A stretch of 34,014 bases of DNA from Bacteroidota bacterium (GTDB lineage: Bacteria > Bacteroidota > Bacteroidia > NS11-12g > UBA955), in the NCBI GenBank assembly GCA_027621365.1, contig JAQCBH010000024.1, positions 1-34,014 of the forward strand. The letters run 5' to 3'. Under the pieces are notes generated by a model. The model had not been told where the DNA came from. It saw nothing but the letters and a program-made list of their open reading frames with translations, and did not search any database. Each line of letters opens with the position of its first letter. The first letter of the stretch is position 1. Positions 7,643 to 16,413 of this stretch are shown here, in pieces. The position numbers and the translations under genes were made by a program.

Positions 7643-9916
7643 TTGCAATCTCGCCCATCCCATATCTCTAGACCCGGATTTCTGCTCTTGGCCTTGGCCT
7701 TGGCAATCTTGCTGCTCGACCTTGTGAGTTGGGCCAAATTTGGCTCGCATCTACCGGCCGTTTTGGAGAAGGTCTACCACAACGACAATCGGGATTTTCG
7801 GCATTTGAACGAGGCTACGCTCTCCCATTACGTTTGGGAAAAAGGCCAGGTAGCCGTACAAGACACTCTGCGCATTGACATGCCGGAACTCGAATACCAA
7901 GCTATGATTGGCGAGTGGCGCAAAACCTTTCGAAACGACCATTTCATGGGCCGCGAAGAACCCTGGTTGGAGAAAAAAGGCAAATACAAGGCTCGGGTCA
8001 AGCACAATTTGACCGACAACAAATGGCACAGCTGCAAACTGTCTATGACCGGCATGCACCGTGATCACCATGGCGATTTGAACCGTTTTTCCATCAAGCT
8101 CAAACTCAAAGGCGAAGACCGTTTGTTTGGCGGAAAAGCGGTCAACTTGCTGGTGCCTGAGTCCCGCGGATTCATCGTAGACTGGTGCGCCAATCAAGTA
8201 TTCGCCCAACAATTTGGTGGACTTGAAATACACTACACGCCTGTCATGGTTCAGGTGCGCAAGCAACTACCCGTTATGCTGCTGCGCGAAGAGAACTTGG
8301 ACAAGTTTGTCATTGAGGGGAACCGCCGTAGAGAATCCATCTTGTTTGAAAAAGGCTACAAAGGGCCGCTCAAAGACATTGAGGGATTGAAAGCCCAAAA
8401 CATCGATTTCGAGGTGAACTCAGGTTTGGATGACAGCAGCCGACAGGCCGCCATCTTGAACGAGGCTTCGCGCTTGTTCAATCAGGGTGGACCTGAATTG
8501 TTCGAGGCCATTGACGAGAAGCTGATGATGGCGGCGTTGGGGGCAGGACTGGCCTTTGGTTCCTGGCACCACTTGGTAGACATCAATCTGCACTGGTACT
8601 ACAACCCGGTCAACAATCGTTTTGAGCCTAGTGTCCGCGAGGTCATGGCTGACCCTTCCCGAGTATACCAAGACATTGGAGCCCCTCAGGCTTGGCCCTG
8701 GAAAGAACGCCAGCGCCATTACCGAAACTACTTCGCCGAGCTTCATCGCCGCGGATTTGATTTGGCTCCCGACTATTTCGCTTACCTATTGAAGCGAGAT
8801 GGAGAACTGGCTTACATCAAACTCGATAAGGCCTTGCAAACTTGGGCGACGGGGCTTCAACGGGTGCTACAGGATTCTTCCATGCAGCAAGCCTCTCATC
8901 AGTTTTATGGGTACTGGGGCCGAAAGACTCGCTACGTGCACCATGAGTTGTTGGGCCGCGCCCAGAACTTGCTGCAATCATTCCAGACTCACCCATGTCC
9001 TGAGGCGGATTCAGTGGCTGCCGAAACGATCACTTGGCGCGGCCGCCTCGCCTTCGATCGAGATTTCGTGCTTAAACCCCATCAGACCTTGATCATTCAA
9101 CCCGGCACCCAAGTGCTGCTTTCCAATAACGCCCATTTGATTTGGTACGGCGAGGTTCATGCCATGGGTACAGCCACTCAGCCCATCGTCATCGAGGCCA
9201 AAGAAGGAAGCCACAGCAGTGGTTTCATGGAACACCCCCAAGGCCATTGCGAATGGCACTATGTGCACATCAAGGGCCTCTCCAGTTTTAACAAAGGCAT
9301 TTGGAAAACACCGGCTGCCTTCACGGTTCATGCTACCCCCAATTTGATCATGGATGGCGGCTGGTTCTATGACAACAAAACCGGCGATGACATGATCAAC
9401 CTCTTCGGCTGTCAGAACTTTAGCATGACAGGCTACCGCTACGAAAAGACCTTGTCAGATGCCTTTGACAGCGATTTCTCATCGGGCTTGGTCAAGGCCT
9501 GCACCTTTGTCCAAATTGGCAATGACGGGGTGGATGGATCGGGCTCTACCATCGACATCATAAATTCCGAGTTTGACGAAATCAGCGACAAGGCCATCAG
9601 TTCGGGTGAACGAAGCTACTTTTTTGCCCAAGGAAACCGGATTCGAAATGCCGAGCTTGTGTTCGTTGCCAAAGACCAAAGCGTTTTGAAGGTGGCCCAA
9701 AATGATTTCACTGGCAACAAGCTGGACTTCGCCGTCTTTCAAAAGAAACCCGAATACGGCCCAGCGCGCATAGAATTCACAGGCAACCTCACGCATTTCA
9801 GCGGATTGTTCCAAAACGGGTCTGAGATCCAGCACACGGGACCAGCCATGAAAACAGTCAAAAACGTCGAAGATTTGCTCTACGGCATTGTGTATGGAAA
9901 GGCGACCGTAAAATGA
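7643..9916 (+). CDS. Membrane-anchored CotH-like protein fused to a parallel beta-helix
   Basis: A 757-residue protein that begins at TTG 7643, three bases after the DUF4956 stop; the first in-frame ATG would remove the membrane anchor at residues 12-30. Residues about 60-400 resemble CotH, the atypical protein kinase fold first known from the Bacillus spore coat: KARVKHNLTDNKWHSC, RFSIKLKL, LFGGKAVNLLVPESRG, then INLHWYYNPVNNRFEP. The aspartate-rich motif that usually follows in CotH (W-D-x-D-like) is replaced here by REVMADP, so activity is uncertain. Residues about 460-735 form a right-handed parallel beta-helix with repeated strands and asparagine/aspartate turns, typical of polysaccharide-binding or surface proteins. 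The bulk should lie in the periplasm. The stop overlaps the VTC start by four bases. Confidence 0.8.
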   Translation: MQSRPSHISRPGFLLLALALAILLLDLVSWAKFGSHLPAVLEKVYHNDNRDFRHLNEATLSHYVWEKGQVAVQDTLRIDMPELEYQAMIGEWRKTFRNDHFMGREEPWLEKKGKYKARVKHNLTDNKWHSCKLSMTGMHRDHHGDLNRFSIKLKLKGEDRLFGGKAVNLLVPESRGFIVDWCANQVFAQQFGGLEIHYTPVMVQVRKQLPVMLLREENLDKFVIEGNRRRESILFEKGYKGPLKDIEGLKAQNIDFEVNSGLDDSSRQAAILNEASRLFNQGGPELFEAIDEKLMMAALGAGLAFGSWHHLVDINLHWYYNPVNNRFEPSVREVMADPSRVYQDIGAPQAWPWKERQRHYRNYFAELHRRGFDLAPDYFAYLLKRDGELAYIKLDKALQTWATGLQRVLQDSSMQQASHQFYGYWGRKTRYVHHELLGRAQNLLQSFQTHPCPEADSVAAETITWRGRLAFDRDFVLKPHQTLIIQPGTQVLLSNNAHLIWYGEVHAMGTATQPIVIEAKEGSHSSGFMEHPQGHCEWHYVHIKGLSSFNKGIWKTPAAFTVHATPNLIMDGGWFYDNKTGDDMINLFGCQNFSMTGYRYEKTLSDAFDSDFSSGLVKACTFVQIGNDGVDGSGSTIDIINSEFDEISDKAISSGERSYFFAQGNRIRNAELVFVAKDQSVLKVAQNDFTGNKLDFAVFQKKPEYGPARIEFTGNLTHFSGLFQNGSEIQHTGPAMKTVKNVEDLLYGIVYGKATVK

Positions 9917-10557
9917 ACCCCTATCGTTTTGAAAAGAAGTTTCTGTTAGACCCCTGGGAGCGCGATGCCTTCATTGCACGCTTGTCTCGCTTGGGCTGCA
10001 ACGAAATTTACCACGAACGCTGGGTCAACAACCTCTACGTTGACAGCCGAGAAGCCGATGCCTACTGGGACAATGTTGACGGTTTGAGCAGCCGAAGCAA
10101 AACCCGTTTTCGCTGGTACGGCGAGGCTGCCGGAATCCAAAAAGTGAGAGCCGAGCGTAAAATCAAACTCGACGATGTCAACCACAAATTGACGCATGAC
10201 TTGGGTGAGCTCGACACCAGTATGGCCCCCGCATTGTTGTTTCAACACATCACTCAGCGCATCCAAGACCTCGAGGCCTCTGACTTCTACCATAGCCTAA
10301 TCCAATCTCCCAGTTTGATCAATCGCTACCGCCGTTTGTATTTCTTAAATGCCGACGAAAGCGTACGAATCACCATAGACAGCGACTTGTCTTACTTCAA
10401 TCCGAACAACGGTTTAGCGGCTCAAGCCCAAGATCGCATCGTCATTGAATTGAAGGCCCCCGCCGAACACCCCATCGCCCAAGATCTGGTTCCCTCTCAA
10501 CTGTACAAGAGCTCCAAATACGTCGATGGACTGTTGGCCACCCAGCCTCAATTTTAA
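9913..10557 (+). CDS. VTC-domain protein (polyphosphate polymerase-like)
   Basis: A 214-residue single-domain protein of the VTC/triphosphate-tunnel class. In yeast Vtc4 this fold makes polyphosphate from ATP inside a basic tunnel. The tunnel residues expected of the family are visible: RFEKK at 5-9, NNLYVDS at 39-45, KTRFRWYG at 63-70, ERKIK at 81-85, RYRRLYF at 138-144, RITID at 152-156, IVIELK at 176-181 and KSSKY at 199-203. The match is strong for the fold and good for catalysis, but the product has not been shown for this type of small bacterial protein. It overlaps the CotH-like gene by four bases (ATGA) and completes the DUF4956 operon. It has no membrane segment, so it is probably cytoplasmic and may dock on the DUF4956 protein. 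Confidence 0.88.
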   Translation: MNPYRFEKKFLLDPWERDAFIARLSRLGCNEIYHERWVNNLYVDSREADAYWDNVDGLSSRSKTRFRWYGEAAGIQKVRAERKIKLDDVNHKLTHDLGELDTSMAPALLFQHITQRIQDLEASDFYHSLIQSPSLINRYRRLYFLNADESVRITIDSDLSYFNPNNGLAAQAQDRIVIELKAPAEHPIAQDLVPSQLYKSSKYVDGLLATQPQF

Positions 10558-10566
10558 GGAGCAGGC

Positions 10567-12855
10567 TTAGTGGCAGCAACTCGCCTTGCCGTTTTCGCTC
10601 TTCAGGGCGACTGCTTTTGCTTCTAGCATCTTTGCCTTTGGTTCTTGTTCGGTTATTGAATAAAAATGACGGGTATCAAGAGCCTTGAATACTTGCTTTT
10701 TAGCGGGGTCTCCGCCCCACCAAATCTCGACATCTACGGTATTTCCAGCTTGTCCCAATCCCGCTTCCAGTTGTAGGGAATTGGCCCCAAAGGTTCCGCC
10801 TGATCCTACACAAAAGTGAAAGTCTTTGGCTTGACCCTTTTGCAGAGTGTGAATAATGACACGTGAATTCTGGGCATCGCGCGGTATAGTCTTACCCGTC
10901 AATTTCAGGGTAATCCAATCATTTATACTGTTGCTGTTTAAGAACAAAGCATTGCGCGCATTATCGCCTTCAACCGCTCCCCCCAGGGTGGTGTAGATAT
11001 CCTGATCACCGTCATTGTCTAGATCACCGAAAGCAATTCCATGACCCTTTTGCAAATGGCCCAAACCCGATTGAGAGGTAACCTCAACAAAGTGTCCGGC
11101 CTGATTCAAAAAGGCCCGATTCGGCACCAAACTATTGAATTCAAAGGCCCCTGTTCCGGCATAGAAATCGAAATATCCGTCGTTGTCAAAGTCTCCAAAA
11201 TTGAAGCCCATGGCGTAGATCATTTTATCGACTCCGGTCTGTTTGGACACTTCTTGAAAACGCTCATTGCCCAAGTTGCGGAACAGCTTGGTCTTTTCCA
11301 CTCCCGTTTCTTTGCCCAGCATTTCGGCGCCCACCTCCTCGCCCACCCGACTCAAGGTTGGAATCGGGAAAGTTGCCACGAGTATGTCGTCCCACCCGTC
11401 TTGATCGTAATCCATAATGATGGCTGGGAAACTCATTTCCGGTCCTTTCAAGCCTGCCTTGGCTGCAATATCCTCAAACTCCGGCTTGCCATTGCGCATG
11501 CCGCGGTTCATGAACAAGTGGTTCTGGCCCTTTAAGGAAGACAAGTACAGATCCAATTTTCCGTCCTTGTTCATGTCGCAAAACAGTGCGGCCTTGGCCC
11601 ATCCAAATTGCTGATCCAAGCCGTAGGCCTTAATCGATTCGGTAAAGGTTCCGTCTCCATTGTTGATGAACAGCTCACAAGGAAACTGGTATTTCTCGTT
11701 GTTCTCATTGGCAATAAAGACATCCAACAATCCGTCGCCATTGATGTCTCCCCAAGTCGCAGTCTCTGTGGGGCGGTAAGCCACCATACGGGCAGCCATG
11801 GTGACATCCGAAAAAGTGCCATCGCCGTTGTTGTGCAACAAACTGTTGGGCCATTCACCGCCCTCGTCGAGCCAGGCTCCGCGAAGCAGCAAAATGTCGA
11901 CAAATCCATCGTTGTCGTAATCGGCCTGCTTGGCATTTAACCCGCCGCGAATGCCTTGGAGCATGCCACTTTGGGTGGCATCGCTGAACCCGCCTTTTCC
12001 ATCTGATAAGACCAGGCGCACGTTGTCGTAAAGGCCATATCCCGAGCAGAATACGTCCAAGTAGCCGTCATTATTGAAGTCTTCCACGATGGCTCCGCCC
12101 GACAGGCCGTCGACGTCCATACCCAAATCCATGGCCGTATTTTGGAAGGGCTGCATTGCTTTCTCCTTCTTCTCTTGCGCCGCCAAATCCATGCGATAGG
12201 CTTCGGGCACCCCCTGCGGATATTGACCCAAGGTCATGTGAGCGATGTTGAGCAAATAGCGCGATTGAATGTCATCGGGATACTGCCCCAAAATCTCATT
12301 GAACACCAAAACGGCATTCTCAGAACCGGTTTTGTTGCTGTGCCAAGCCGTGCTTTTCAAGGGTACGATGCAAGAGCTATTGTTGTGATTGGCCAAGCAA
12401 TTGTCGTTCTCGCCTTTGCGCAAATAAGCCAATGCCAACAAGTCAAATACAGGTTTAAACTCTGAGTCCAACAAGGCCGCTTCCCGACCACCAGGATAAT
12501 TTTCCATCATCTTGGTCAAGGTTTTGATGCAGTCATCTACCTGCCCGGCATTCAACAACTCAAAGCAATAGCGTTGCTCCCAGCGAATGATGTTGGTGGA
12601 ATTGTTAAATTTTGGGGTATTGGCCAACATCAGCTGGGCCCGTTTGCCACTCAAATAGTAATTCTTGAACGGATCGGCCACCACGGCTATCGAATCCAAC
12701 AATTTGACCATGGCTCGGTTGCCCGCAAATCGAGGATCTGTCTCCCATTTTATTGAATCAGCTTGTTGCTGACTTAGTTCTTTCTGCTCCGATTGGCATG
12801 CTGCCAAACCCACAAGGACCGTAACCAGGACGACCCACTTCGCACTCCATCTCAC
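10567..12855 (-). CDS. CRTAC1-type FG-GAP/ASPIC-UnbV lipoprotein
   Basis: A 762-residue lipoprotein starting at GTG 12855; no ATG is available and a stop lies two codons upstream in frame. The lipobox is LAAC (C20). Residues about 40-240 look helical and TPR-like. From about 255 there are at least seven calcium-binding FG-GAP/VCBS repeats, each with a DxDxDG-type loop (DFNNDGYLDVF, DYDNDGFVDIL, DINGDGLLDVF, DMNKDGKLDLY, DYDQDGWDDIL, DFDNDGYFDFY, DLDNDGDQDIY), which build a beta-propeller. An ASPIC/UnbV domain follows at about 650-735. The tail ends in ASCCH, two adjacent cysteines and a histidine, which is unusual in an exported protein. These proteins are common in Bacteroidota; the function is unknown, with surface adhesion the usual suggestion. 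Confidence 0.87.
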   Translation of the reverse strand: MRWSAKWVVLVTVLVGLAACQSEQKELSQQQADSIKWETDPRFAGNRAMVKLLDSIAVVADPFKNYYLSGKRAQLMLANTPKFNNSTNIIRWEQRYCFELLNAGQVDDCIKTLTKMMENYPGGREAALLDSEFKPVFDLLALAYLRKGENDNCLANHNNSSCIVPLKSTAWHSNKTGSENAVLVFNEILGQYPDDIQSRYLLNIAHMTLGQYPQGVPEAYRMDLAAQEKKEKAMQPFQNTAMDLGMDVDGLSGGAIVEDFNNDGYLDVFCSGYGLYDNVRLVLSDGKGGFSDATQSGMLQGIRGGLNAKQADYDNDGFVDILLLRGAWLDEGGEWPNSLLHNNGDGTFSDVTMAARMVAYRPTETATWGDINGDGLLDVFIANENNEKYQFPCELFINNGDGTFTESIKAYGLDQQFGWAKAALFCDMNKDGKLDLYLSSLKGQNHLFMNRGMRNGKPEFEDIAAKAGLKGPEMSFPAIIMDYDQDGWDDILVATFPIPTLSRVGEEVGAEMLGKETGVEKTKLFRNLGNERFQEVSKQTGVDKMIYAMGFNFGDFDNDGYFDFYAGTGAFEFNSLVPNRAFLNQAGHFVEVTSQSGLGHLQKGHGIAFGDLDNDGDQDIYTTLGGAVEGDNARNALFLNSNSINDWITLKLTGKTIPRDAQNSRVIIHTLQKGQAKDFHFCVGSGGTFGANSLQLEAGLGQAGNTVDVEIWWGGDPAKKQVFKALDTRHFYSITEQEPKAKMLEAKAVALKSENGKASCCH

Positions 12856-12873
12856 TCGTTAAATTTGATAATC

Positions 12874-12891
12874 CAGTTAACTCGTTAACTG
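12874..12891. promoter_or_regulatory. 18-bp palindrome upstream of the CRTAC1 gene
   Basis: CAGTTAAC-TC-GTTAACTG is a perfect 8-bp inverted repeat with a two-base spacer, 18 bases before the GTG start of the minus-strand lipoprotein gene. The half motif CTCGTTAA occurs again at 12855-12862, next to the start codon. The size and symmetry fit a dimeric regulator site. I found no clear TAnnTTTG box for this gene. The rest of 12892-13004 shows nothing I can name. Confidence 0.4.
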
Positions 12892-13004
12892 AATCTTCAG
12901 CCCCGTATTGTGCTTTTGGTGCAACTTGACAGGACTGTGGCAATTGACTCAAAAAGGCTTTCGTTTATCCTAAATACGAGCCACCGCCTTGCTTTTCCGT
13001 GACA

Positions 13005-13988
13005 TTAATAAGGAGGCATTTCTGGTTTATTGTCCAAGATGGCTTCCAATCGATTCATGACCTCCGGCGTCAAGGCATCCAAAACCTGCTCTGATTGAAG
13101 GGTCTCCGCCAATTGTTCGGGCTTGGAGGCCCCTAAAATAACCGTAGAGACGTTGGGATTTTTCAAGCACCATGCCACTCCCAATTGAGGAAGGCCGACG
13201 CCCAAATCGTTGGCCAAAAGTCCAATTTGCTCAACCTTATGAAAATTCTCTTCTTGCAAAAGACGCTCAGCCAGCCATCCCAGTTCTTCGCGTTTGAGTC
13301 GAGCCGAAGCATCTTGGCCGTTCTGGTACTTACCCGTCAATAAACCTGAGGCCAAGGGGCTCCAAATGGTCGTCCCCAAGCCCACTGTTTTGTAGATCTG
13401 GCTGTATTCAACTTCCACCTTGTCGCGCACCAGCATGTTGTATTGTGGCTGTTCCACCACAGGACCGATGAGATTGTATTGCTTGGCGACCATGTGGGCT
13501 TCCATGATTTCTTGGGCACTCCACTCCGAGGTTCCCCAATAGAGAATTTTTCCTTGTTGAATCAAGTTGTGCATGGTCCAAACGGTTTCCTCAATGGGCG
13601 TAGCCTTGTCGGGACGATGACAGAAATACAAATCCAAATAGTCCAATTGCAAGCGCTGCAGGGCTTGATGGCAAGCTTCTACCAAGTGTTTGCGACTCAA
13701 TCCTCTTTGGGTGGGAACTTGTGCCCCAGCTCCAAAAAAAGCTTTGGACGAAACGATATACGAATCGCGGCTCCAGTCACGCGATTTGAGAATGCGACCC
13801 ATTACTCGTTCTGACTCTCCATTGGCATAGACCTCAGCATTGTCAAAGAAATTCACCCCGGCTTCATAGGCCATGTCCATCAAACGCTCGCTGATTGAAT
13901 CACCGATTTGGTTGCCAAAAGTAATCCAAGATCCAAAGCTCAAACGAGAGACCATCAAACCTGTTTTCCCGAGATTCGTATATTCCAT
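13005..13988 (-). CDS. Aldo/keto reductase (AKR6, potassium-channel beta-subunit-like)
   Basis: A 327-residue NADPH-dependent oxidoreductase with the full TIM-barrel length of the family. The catalytic tetrad is visible as D49 and Y54 (NFFDNAEVY), K82 (VSSKAFF) and H124 (YFCHRPD). The sequence MEYTNLGKTGLMVSRLSFGSW and the later SPLASGLLTGKY point to the AKR6 branch, which includes Kv beta subunits and bacterial YghZ-like methylglyoxal reductases. I chose ATG 13988 because a TATATTTG promoter box lies four bases before it; an in-frame ATG at 14003 would start upstream of that box. Physiological substrate is unknown, with reactive aldehydes likely. It is a single-gene unit, divergent from the WG-repeat gene 45 bases away. 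Confidence 0.93.
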   Translation of the reverse strand: MEYTNLGKTGLMVSRLSFGSWITFGNQIGDSISERLMDMAYEAGVNFFDNAEVYANGESERVMGRILKSRDWSRDSYIVSSKAFFGAGAQVPTQRGLSRKHLVEACHQALQRLQLDYLDLYFCHRPDKATPIEETVWTMHNLIQQGKILYWGTSEWSAQEIMEAHMVAKQYNLIGPVVEQPQYNMLVRDKVEVEYSQIYKTVGLGTTIWSPLASGLLTGKYQNGQDASARLKREELGWLAERLLQEENFHKVEQIGLLANDLGVGLPQLGVAWCLKNPNVSTVILGASKPEQLAETLQSEQVLDALTPEVMNRLEAILDNKPEMPPY

Positions 13989-13992
13989 GTTC

Positions 13993-14000
13993 CAAATATA
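13993..14000 (-). promoter_or_regulatory. TAnnTTTG box of the aldo/keto reductase
   Basis: On the minus strand this reads TATATTTG, a perfect match to the Bacteroidota -7 consensus, followed by GAAC and then the ATG at 13988. No TTG is seen at the usual -33 distance. The spacing implies an mRNA with almost no leader and supports the shorter start. Confidence 0.5.
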
Positions 14001-14033
14001 CATTGGCCCTTTGGCACTTGATTTGCTGCTCCT

Positions 14034-16352
14034 ATGCCCGTGAGACTCCTCCTACTGACCTTGCTTCTTTCCCCCTTATCGGCCTGGGGCCAAAACCCCG
14101 TAATTCGATGGAAAGAAAAACAGGCTTGGAAGGCATTGAAACAAGAGCACAGCAAGGAGGCTTTGGCTCAATTTGCTCGCCTTTGTCAAAACCCAAAATC
14201 TGTTTCGGCGTCCAACTACTTAGGATGGGCCTTGGCATTCAGTGAGCCCGATCGCCACCAAAACTTGGACAGCGCTTGGTGGGCGGCAGATTCAGCCTTG
14301 CATTTGTACTTGGCTTCTGGAGAATCGTTTCACCGTCGAAGCCCCGCAAATTGGGAACTCTTGGATTCTCTATACGGCGTTCGGTCAAACGACTTACTCG
14401 AACGCCAATTTCCGACTGATTGGGAAACATACTGTGCAGGCCTAGCTTCACTTAGTCACATTCAGTCACAGGCCTTGGATTCTTGGTCTCACATTCAAAA
14501 CGTCTGTCTTTTCTGGCAGCCCATCTATCAGTCCCAACACGATTCCTTAGAAGCGGCTCCCATTTTGAGTGGTTTTGATATCGACAAGGCCAAGGCCTTT
14601 ATGAACCAAGCATCGGCTCGTTGGAAAGGTCCATTGCAGGATAGCATTCACCAGTGGGAGTGGCGTGCGGCCTGCAGCACTCATACCGAAGCAGCCTATC
14701 GAGAATATTTTGAAACCTATCCGTTTTCTCCCTATCGCGAGTTGGCCTTGTCAAAGGCCGATGAGCGGGCCTATTTCGCCGCAGTAGAAAGTGGCGACCC
14801 AGAAGCCTACAACCGCTATTTGAACGATTATCCCAGCGGGCAGTTTGCCTCTCGCTCTCAGTATTACTTGGCCTATACGAAAGTCAAACCTGTTCCTGTA
14901 TTACTCCCAAGTCGTCATTACAGATACGTCGACTCCAGCAGTTTGAAGGTTTGGCTCAACGACAGTTTTGATTTTGCCTGGCCCTTTCAATTGAGAGAAA
15001 ACCGAAGCATTTGGACCGAAAACGGGGCTACCTTTTTTGAGCAGCATGGACTCACACTGGTCAATGACAAGCAGGGGAACGGGCATTATTCCTACATCAA
15101 TAAAACAGGTGAAAAGCGCAAACTCCAACAGGGCTACACAGATTTCGATGAGTTGATTCAAGTGAGCCCTCAGCTTTTGTTTGTGCGCATCTTGGGCCAA
15201 TGGGGCTGCTACCATTCCAGCGACCAATGGATTTTGAATCCGGCTTATTCAGAATTAAAGATAGACACGGCTTATTCGGTATTGTTTGCTCGAACCTCTC
15301 AAGGATGGCGATTGTATGATTTCAATGGAAACTCACTCTTGGACCAGTCATTCCCTGAAAGCAATTTTTCCAGATCTGGCCAAGTACAGCTGAGCATGGC
15401 TTCCCACTTTTGGATCGTCGAATTCGACGATGGAAAAGCCATTTTGAATGCCCAAACCATGACCCTATCACCCGAGCGCTATTTGGAAATTTCTGACTTC
15501 GACCGGGGTTTGGCCTTGCTGAGCTTGGAGCATTCAAAAGCCATCTTGGACAGCAGCGGGATTCGGTTTTCGGCTCCCCACATCGAAGCATTTCAAGGAG
15601 AATGGGCCGTCTACCAAAATGAATCGGGACTGTATGGTGTCATCAATCGATCATTCGCTTCAGTCATACCCGCCAAGCATAAGAGCATTCGAGTATTTGC
15701 ATCAAAAGGCCCTCACCCCAAGCACGCTATGGTCTACCGCCCTCAAGGCAAAAACTCAGCGCTGCGTTTGCTCAACAACAGTGCCCAAGCCGTCAACACA
15801 CCCGAACCCATCGTAGAAGCCATAGAATTGGGCAACTCTGTATTGCTATTGCTGTGCAAAAAGGGGTATTACATTTATTCCATTCAAAGCGAATCCATTC
15901 AAAATTCAAAACCCTACGATAACATTGTCCCCATTTCAAATGTCAGCTTTTTAACCATTAATAAGGGCTTATCAGACACCTTCAGCCTATGGGTCGACCG
16001 TTCATGGATGGGGTGTCGCATTCAACGGCCCGATAGCCTGCCCATGACCCAAGTGCCGGTTGCACTAGACAGCCATTTATTGCTACTGGAAAGCCGTGGC
16101 CAAAAGGGAGTATGGAATCCACTAGTGGAAAGATGGGAACTGAATGCGGTTTACGACGAGGTCATGCTCTTGGACAATGGTGCCTTTTTGACATCTAAAA
16201 ACGGAAAATCAGCGATTGAATTCAAAGGGGAGAAGCCCCTTTACTGCCAAGCCCAAGATGCCTCCGGGCTTCAGTTTCCTGGATACTATTTGATACTAAC
16301 CGACGAGGGTCCATGCTGGATTTCAGTCGGAGGCCAATTGTATCAGCCCTAA
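14034..16352 (+). CDS. Secreted WG-repeat protein with TPR-like N-terminal region
   Basis: A 772-residue exported protein with a signal peptide (MPVRLLLLTLLLSPLSAWG). Residues about 22-290 are helical with spaced aromatic residues and two YREYFETYP/YNRYLNDYPSG units that resemble TPR or Sel1-like repeats. From about 290 onward beta strands with WG-repeat character appear (GQWGCYH at about 388-394, GWRLYDFNG, SGLYGVINR), consistent with a WG beta-propeller. WG-repeat proteins are thought to act in protein-protein contacts at the cell envelope; no enzyme motif is visible. No C-terminal T9SS sorting domain is seen, so a periplasmic location is likeliest. It stands alone, followed after 61 bases by a lipoprotein gene with its own possible promoter. 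Confidence 0.78.
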   Translation: MPVRLLLLTLLLSPLSAWGQNPVIRWKEKQAWKALKQEHSKEALAQFARLCQNPKSVSASNYLGWALAFSEPDRHQNLDSAWWAADSALHLYLASGESFHRRSPANWELLDSLYGVRSNDLLERQFPTDWETYCAGLASLSHIQSQALDSWSHIQNVCLFWQPIYQSQHDSLEAAPILSGFDIDKAKAFMNQASARWKGPLQDSIHQWEWRAACSTHTEAAYREYFETYPFSPYRELALSKADERAYFAAVESGDPEAYNRYLNDYPSGQFASRSQYYLAYTKVKPVPVLLPSRHYRYVDSSSLKVWLNDSFDFAWPFQLRENRSIWTENGATFFEQHGLTLVNDKQGNGHYSYINKTGEKRKLQQGYTDFDELIQVSPQLLFVRILGQWGCYHSSDQWILNPAYSELKIDTAYSVLFARTSQGWRLYDFNGNSLLDQSFPESNFSRSGQVQLSMASHFWIVEFDDGKAILNAQTMTLSPERYLEISDFDRGLALLSLEHSKAILDSSGIRFSAPHIEAFQGEWAVYQNESGLYGVINRSFASVIPAKHKSIRVFASKGPHPKHAMVYRPQGKNSALRLLNNSAQAVNTPEPIVEAIELGNSVLLLLCKKGYYIYSIQSESIQNSKPYDNIVPISNVSFLTINKGLSDTFSLWVDRSWMGCRIQRPDSLPMTQVPVALDSHLLLLESRGQKGVWNPLVERWELNAVYDEVMLLDNGAFLTSKNGKSAIEFKGEKPLYCQAQDASGLQFPGYYLILTDEGPCWISVGGQLYQP

Positions 16353-16413
16353 AAATCTCAACGGGACATAGAAATGTCAGGCCAATGTTAGTAAATTCGG
16401 ATAACGAAGGCTT

